A stretch of DNA of 64,000 nt from positions 80,554-144,553 of the forward strand of contig QANU01005500.1 in the NCBI GenBank assembly GCA_003254905.1, written 5' to 3'. The number at the start of each line of letters is the position of its first letter. Positions within the stretch are counted from its first letter, which is position 1. This DNA comes from Nissolia schottii. Taxonomy: Eukaryota; Streptophyta; Magnoliopsida; Fabales; Fabaceae. A model generated the notes under the pieces. The model worked only from the letters and a program-made list of their open reading frames with translations. It ran no database searches and had not been told where the DNA came from. Of this stretch, positions 59,301 through 64,000 are shown piece after piece. Made by a program: the position numbers and the translations under genes.

Positions 59301-60044
59301 ATTGCAATTCAAACTTCACATCAGGCTGAGCAGACGGTAGAAAACGCGGTTGCCCTTGGTGCTGGCCTTGGAAGCTATAGTAGAGGACAAAGGTCTCAAA
59401 TGGGCCGAAGCCAATCTCGTGGTGGGAGTAGATCACAAGGAATGGTTGTTAGTTCAAGATCTGATCCTAAAAGGAGAAGCACACCCTCTACCAGCAAGAA
59501 AATGGGAAAATTGCTTGGATGGAAAGGGAGACCATGTGGGCGCGGAGGTCATGTTTCTGGTCGTCGGAGCATTAGGATTCGGCAGAAACCAGTGGTCAAG
59601 GTGGATGTGGTAAGCAGTGAGATGAATACTCCAAAAGATATCCCGGAGGAAGCACCACCAGGTTTCTTTCTCAGAGAGGATATTAATGAAGGTGAAATGG
59701 AAGCCGCCACTAGGAACACTAGCAGTTCAGAAAGATCAAGCTATGCAGAAGATATTTATCAAGCAGCAGGTGATGGGTATGAATATCTGGTCGATAATAA
59801 TGATGGATATCAGGGTGGATTAAATGGAAAGTCTGAGAACTTTGTAGAAGGGAGAGACTATAATGTGGATGATGTTGAAAATGAGGATAATGATGACAAT
59901 GATGATGATGAAGAAGATGAGCAAGTTGATCTTGATGTTGAGGACTATATAATTGGGGACTCAGATACAGGGGACAACAGAGTAGATGCAGAACAAAACA
60001 TGGATCTAAATGGATCTTCAACATCATCAGACTACAGTGAGTGA
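47367..60044 (+). CDS. RLT: Homeobox-DDT domain protein RLT1/RLT2 (ISWI chromatin-remodelling subunit), 18 exons, 1772 aa
   Basis: Exons: 47367-47487, 47647-48120, 49264-49337, 49554-49979, 50059-50148, 50231-50395, 50474-50696, 51681-51781, 51873-51959, 52076-52228, 52349-52504, 53127-53336, 53420-54103, 54183-54734, 55701-56345, 56471-56575, 58041-58304, 59256-60044. All introns are GT..AG, phases agree and the joined frame is open; family members are near 1700 aa. Domains: homeodomain about 21-80 with helix WFCHRR at 67-72 (the usual WFQN is WFCH, as in this family); Arg/Glu-rich coiled coil about 366-525; DDT about 535-600 (PKSVQLKRPF, FADVLGIWPF); HARE-HTH about 732-805 (TPGTVKFAAFHVL); WHIM1 near 950-1000; WSD/WHIM from Y1125 (YRSLPLGLDRRHNRYWQF); CxxC pairs C1318/C1321 and C1332/C1335; basic then Asp/Glu-rich C-terminus. 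Known role: RLT proteins bind ISWI ATPases (CHR11/CHR17 in Arabidopsis) through DDT, help space nucleosomes and restrain flowering genes. The N-terminus (GENKTKRKMKT) favours RLT2, but the paralogue is not proven. Confidence 0.93.
48249..48354. mobile_element. Stowaway MITE in RLT intron 2, 106 bp
   Basis: CTCCCTCAGTCCACTTTT at the left pairs with AAAAGTGGGTAGTGGGAG at the right. TA lies on both sides (48247-48248 and 48355-48356), the Tc1/mariner-type target. The interior arms (CACTTTTGACTTTTT / AAAAAGTCAAAAGTG) extend the hairpin. Confidence 0.8.
48381..48549. mobile_element. Second MITE in RLT intron 2, about 169 bp, ~60-bp inverted repeats
   Basis: TGGGAGTGGAATCTACCAAT... reads inward and TGGGAATGGATCCTCTCAAT... 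is its partner from the right. Both run on through CAATTGACAAG.TCAAGTCT. The two arms make nearly the whole element a hairpin. The target duplication is not clear. Confidence 0.7.
52670..52690. repeat. Short telomere-type repeat (CCCTAAA)3 in RLT intron 11
   Basis: TAAACCCTAAACCCTAAACCC, three units of the plant telomere repeat, which also form telo-box words (AAACCCTAA). Confidence 0.85.
55058..55221. mobile_element. hAT MITE in RLT intron 14, 164 bp, perfect 8-bp duplication
   Basis: It begins CAGTGTTGTCAAATAGCGG and ends CCGCTATTGATAACACTG. CTTAAACC flanks it on both sides (55050-55057 and 55222-55229). The interior consists of repeated TATAGCGG/GCTATAG words in both orientations. Confidence 0.85.
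56935..57190. mobile_element. Mutator-like MITE in RLT intron 16, about 256 bp
   Basis: Left end (A)GAGTAAACTTTTAAATTC...; right end is the complement of GAGTAAACCTTCAAATTT.... Inverted similarity continues through CATCCCTAAAGTTGTTAGC and GAAATGGTCAT. Flanks GTTCTTTTG and ATTCTTCTG match 7/9. Confidence 0.65.
57230..57651. mobile_element. hAT-like element in RLT intron 16, 422 bp
   Basis: Termini CAAGGTTGTCAAATTCGCGAG and, from the right, CATGGTTGTCTCCCAAAATCGAG. Flanks ATTATATG (57222-57229) and ATTATAAA (57652-57659) match 6/8. Repeated ACTCG/CGAGTTTA words lie inside. Confidence 0.65.
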
Positions 60045-61017
60045 TTAAAGAAGCATGTCATGGAAGATGCATGACCCATAGAGTCCGTAATTTAAATTTA
60101 GATGTTGTTCTGCTCAGTAATGTATATATAGGCATATGTATATATAGGCTCAGTTCGTGAGATGGAAGTTGTAGAATGAATGCAAAATGATTAAGGGAAA
60201 TTTGTTTCTCCTGCTTTGTATAATATGTTGGCATCAGTGGGAGAAATTACATGTGTTGAAGATTATTTTGATGCTTGTGAGCTTACAGCAAAATCATCGT
60301 GTTGAAGGTGATTTCCTCCCTTTTTAAGTCCTCCATACTTCTAAAATAAGAGTCCGTTTGGCGCATCATATATAAGGCTGAGAATAAATTAATATTATAT
60401 GTAATGACTTTATCGGTTGTTGGTGCGACCACCTTATTCATTAGGATTTTTTTATATGTCCAATGTCAAAATGATAAATAAATTAATTTTGTTTAAGAAC
60501 GTATGGTAAGACTTAGGTTAGTTTTTAACGTATAAGGTCTTTTTCAATAATTTTATTTTATTTTATTAAATATAAATAAAATAATAATAATTTAAAAAAT
60601 TAAATAAATAATATTAATAAATAATTTAATATATAGATAAAATTAAGATAACTATATAATTGATTAAATTTTAATATATTTATTAATAAATATCTATTTT
60701 AAATAAATTATATTTAATATAAAAACAAGTATTCAATAATATAAGAATTCATTAATTATTATAATAAATTAATAAATACTTAATATAAATATAATCTACA
60801 CAACTAAATAAAGAGGATTTCTCTTCTTTTTTATCCTTATCCATTATCTCATCTTTTAGATAGTTATTTAACTTACTCCATAATTTATATATATTTTTTA
60901 TTTGTAACTGTTTGTGAAAAATTGTATTTAAAAAAAAAAAACTCATCCCTCAAAAATTCAATCACTTGTACTTCCTTTTACCAAAAAAAAAATCACCTAC
61001 ACTTCCATGTTAATTTC
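60045..61017. other. 3' flank of RLT and AT-rich spacer
   Basis: 60045-60340 is the likely 3' UTR, with a duplicated GTATATATAGGC near 60122-60150. 60380-61017 is extremely AT-rich with no gene. Confidence 0.5.
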
Positions 61018-61829
61018 TAGGGGTGTTCATAAGCCAGGTTGGCCTATACTCAAACCTAACCCTATATTTAGACCGAGTCAATTTTGAGGATCTAGACCTG
61101 ACCCTAAACTCGATATGCCCGACCATCTTTGAACCGAGTTAAAACCTGAGTTTGGACCAGGCCAAAGCGGGCCAAAACGGATAAGGAAGATGGTGGAGCG
61201 CTATGGTGTTCGCATTCTTATCATTGCATTAACAGCTGACACCGACAAAGTGAGCATAAAGGCTAGAATGGACTTTCGTTTGGAAAAGCCTAGTAAGACG
61301 GAGCATTTACTTAAAGTCATACAAAGTATACACACACATTGCAAATAGTGAAACCGTGTATGCCTTTATGGCATTCCTTATGTATATGTAATCTGTGTTT
61401 TGAATTAGAATTTGTGAAGTGCTCTTGATTTTGTTAAAATTGATTTGATTAAAAGTGAGCATGCTAACGTGACTTATGTTTAGCAACTTTTATTTTAAAA
61501 GTTATTATGATAAAATGAATATTATTTAAATGATATTAATTAAAATCACTTTAGAATGTATAATGGGATGAGATTACAAAAATCCAATTCCTTTGCAAGA
61601 ATCCAATTCCTTTCATTCTTGTAATTTCTTATAATGGGATGGGAACGAAAAAAATTAAAAATGCATAATAGTATAGCATACGGGCCGTCGGGCCGGGCTG
61701 GGTGGCCTGAGGCTAAATTCGAATCCGGTATGAATAAAAATCGGGTTTTTTAGAGTTTTTTTAAATTGGACCCAATTAAAATCAGGCTGGTTCAGGTTGG
61801 CGGACCGGACCGGGTTATGAACACCCCTA
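61018..61829. mobile_element. Non-autonomous hAT-like element, 812 bp
   Basis: It begins TAGGGGTGTTCATAAGCC and ends GGGTTATGAACACCCCTA, perfect inverted ends of about 15 bp. GGGCC/CGGGTT words lie near both ends. Flanks TTAATTTC and CTAGGTAC match only 4/8. 61140-61290 (GCGCTATGGTGTTCGCATTC) looks unlike the rest and may be captured DNA. Confidence 0.7.
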
Positions 61830-62104
61830 CTAGGTACACTCTAAGATAAAAAAAAATACCTTCATTGATGATTGACTATGTTAGATTTTTATGTGGTTCG
61901 CTACCACAAATTGAGCTCAACTCCACCTATCATTGAAAGTTGTATGTTCTCCAAAAAATTACCAGTCCCTTGGGCATACTGAAGGGTAAAACAATAATGA
62001 ATAATGAACAACTGATATTCCATAATAATTTCATGCTTGGCATTTGTTATTATCATGTGCACTTATGTTACTGTCATATTATATCTTCTATTCTTGATTA
62101 TACG
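61830..62104. other. Short spacer, nothing recognised
   Basis: AT-rich sequence without repeats or frames of note. Confidence 0.4.
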
Positions 62105-62660
62105 TGTGAATGTTAGGTTAAAGAAAATACTAGGATAATCAGTAATTTTTCGGGACTAGGTTCAGATAAATAACTAAAATGCATTTTGATGTATGCTTAC
62201 TTAGAGATGGCCCAAACAATGGAACCTTATACGAGGACACTTAGTTTGTGCATAGGAACCCCACTGAGAAAACTTGTTTTCTCATCTCCATTCGCATTTG
62301 GTTATAGGTTCCGACGAAGAGTACAAGGCACATGGCATCGGTGGACCTATTCACATCGTTGGATAGCTCGGATCATCCAAGAGTCGTCATACCAAACGAT
62401 CGTCCCGCAATTTTAGAGTTTTCCTGAGGAGTGAAACCTTTTACCTTACCTTAGAATGGGTAAAGTCAGGACATATCAGAGTCCTCATCCAAGGGGTTTT
62501 CCCCGTGATGCTTGAGACATTCGAAGATCCCCAATGCGACGTTTCACCATGTATTTTGTTGACCCCGATTAGTTCTGATTTCTGTTTAATTTGGCGTTTG
62601 TGCCTATACTTGAACTATGTAATGACTGCCATTTTTTACCCATGTATAAACTTGGTGATG

Positions 62661-62729
<69 letters not shown>

Positions 62730-62930
62730 GGGTTATTCAGTATTATAATGTATCGTTGAGGTTTGGATATCGATACATTGTCGCCTTACTCTTGTTCATG
62801 TTCACCGTATATTCAATGTGTCATTTAAGTTTTTTAAAGAAACTAAGTGTAAAATAACGAAATGCTAAAACGTGACAACTAGCGAGCATTAATTACGACT
62901 TAAGCCTAATTAGTTAGCTAGGATGTTACA
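62105..62930 (+). repeat. 3' part of an LTR-A copy
   Basis: TGTATGCTTACTTAGAGATGGCC, CCCCACTGAGAAAAC and the terminus ACTAGCGAGCATTAATTACGACTTAAG...GTTAGCTAGGATGTTACA match the LTR-A copies in 8-13 kb. The 5' part and the element interior are missing. A (TA)/(GA) microsatellite has expanded inside it. Confidence 0.7.
62663..62730. repeat. Compound (TA)n(GA)n microsatellite
   Basis: About 25 TA units followed by about nine GA units, inside the LTR-A copy. Confidence 0.95.
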
Positions 62931-62982
62931 ATAATTATTATTATTATTATTATTATTATCATCATTATGATTATTATTTTTT
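62931..62982. repeat. (ATT)n run directly after the LTR-A end
   Basis: About eleven ATT/TTA units, then ATC/ATT variants, starting at the base after the LTR terminus. Confidence 0.85.
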
Positions 62983-63567
62983 TTAAAATAAAAATTACAT
63001 TTCTAAAAAATAAAAATAAACAATTATAAATTTGCAATTTTTTTTCAACTATTGTACCAAACAACATAAAATTACAAATTAATTTTTAAATTGTTCAACT
63101 GTTCTAAATTAAATAAGACGCAAAAAAGATAAAATAAAATCAAAGTAACTTTTATATCATTATAACAAAAGATAGTCAACATCAACATAAACATAACAAA
63201 AGATAATTATTGTATTATTATTACTGTGGAAATATACACGCTAAGAAGAAAAAATTTGGGGAGGAAAACTAAATACTAGTGAGGCTAAGTTAGTATTTTT
63301 ACACATTAATTTCATTCCTAAGACATGGGAATAAAATATTCCCAACCCCTAATGTAAAAGAATGAAAAGTGATAGAAACTTGGGTAAATAAGTTTCCTGG
63401 GAATGATTTATTCCTCCAAATAAATTTTCATATCTTAAAATAAACGTATGTATAAAACATTCTCGAGCTAACATTCCCAAAATTATTCAAATATACCTTG
63501 AAACAAATGTTCCCTTATTATTGTTGGTGAGTGAATATAACTTAAGCTGACGCTATCTCATACTTTA

Positions 63568-64000
63568 GGATGGCAATTGGGGCGGGGTGGGCCAGACCCT
63601 GTCTGACCCCCATATAAATGGGGTATGACAGGGTGGGCCAATTTGTTATGCGAGCTTAAAATTCTTGATCGTCTCACATTTTACTACGCTCGTGAGTGGT
63701 TGGTTAGCCTGCAAACTGAACAAAACATTTACAAAAGAAAAAGGTAATAATGTAAATAAAAAATACAAACTACATAAACAAAATACACACACATATAATA
63801 ACATAAAAAATTTCTTACTCATAGTTCCATAATAAACTAAGTTGGAGTCTTGCTCACACCAACAATCCAAAACAAAATATAATTCAACACAAAATAAATA
63901 ATTCAAAACAAAATAAAATCATGTTCAAGAAGCCAAAATAAATCACGTCTACAAAACCAAAATAAAATAAACCTTGTCCACAAAACCAAAATAAAATCTT
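63568..64000. mobile_element. Possible left part of another hAT-like element
   Basis: AGGATGGCAATTGGGGCGGGGTGGGCC with CCCCATATAAATGGGG resembles the GC-rich end of the hAT elements elsewhere in the window. The other end would lie beyond the window. From 63700 on the plus strand is A-rich with a repeated CCAAAATAAA..C word near the edge (63930-63995). Confidence 0.35.

Noticed and set aside
1-64000. CRISPR arrays, bacterial operons, rRNA or tRNA genes
   Set aside because: No regularly spaced direct repeats with unique spacers and no tRNA or rRNA signature; TGGTATCAGAGC-type matches are retrotransposon primer sites, not tRNA genes.

Overview
The window is nuclear DNA of a flowering plant. The evidence is intron-rich genes with GT..AG borders, a plant-type DMP membrane protein, a plant homeobox-DDT remodelling subunit, and an intergenic space packed with LTR retrotransposons and hAT- and Mutator-type MITEs. 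The style of the LTRs and MITEs recalls papilionoid legumes of the bean group, but that placement is inference. Three isolated N bases (6033, 10998, 18745) suggest draft sequence.

Three host genes can be supported. (1) At the left edge, on the minus strand, lie the first 63 codons of a probable plant calmodulin-binding protein. (2) A single-exon DUF679/DMP four-helix membrane protein lies at 33109-33735 (+). (3) A complete 18-exon RLT-type homeobox-DDT gene lies at 47367-60044 (+); its joined exons stay in frame and give 1772 residues. A possible isolated terminal exon lies on the minus strand near 29.2-29.3 kb.

Region by region: 1-2.9 kb holds the edge gene, a hAT element and a 179-bp tandem duplication. 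2940-14189 is one large nested retrotransposon stack. Its outer minus-strand element has 300-bp LTRs, PBS, PPT and a perfect AATGT target duplication. Inside are a second LTR split in two, a family with 2.7-2.8 kb LTRs ('LTR-A'), and a 2848-bp solo LTR-A flanked by CATCC. 14.2-28.5 kb is AT-rich intergenic DNA with two related LTR-like copies, a gypsy gag remnant broken by a MITE, a 444-bp Mutator-like MITE and a 1-kb hAT element. 28574-28969 is a clean solo LTR. 31-36 kb carries copia fragments on the minus strand around the DMP gene. 36.9-45.7 kb is a rearranged block: a 2.2-kb segment made of LINE pieces occurs twice, and the 5' LTR and gag of a copia element lie between the copies. This fits an unequal exchange at the 6-bp word ACATTT. 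45.7-60 kb is the RLT gene, whose introns hold at least five MITEs. The last 4 kb contains another hAT element, an LTR-A copy, microsatellites and the start of a further hAT-like element.

The host genes do not form a pathway. The most unusual signal is that several unrelated LTRs carry arrays of a short palindrome-like word, a different word in each LTR (CCGCTCAGCGG, ATTCGAATGAA, TCTCGCGTGAGA), twice just upstream of a TATA box.
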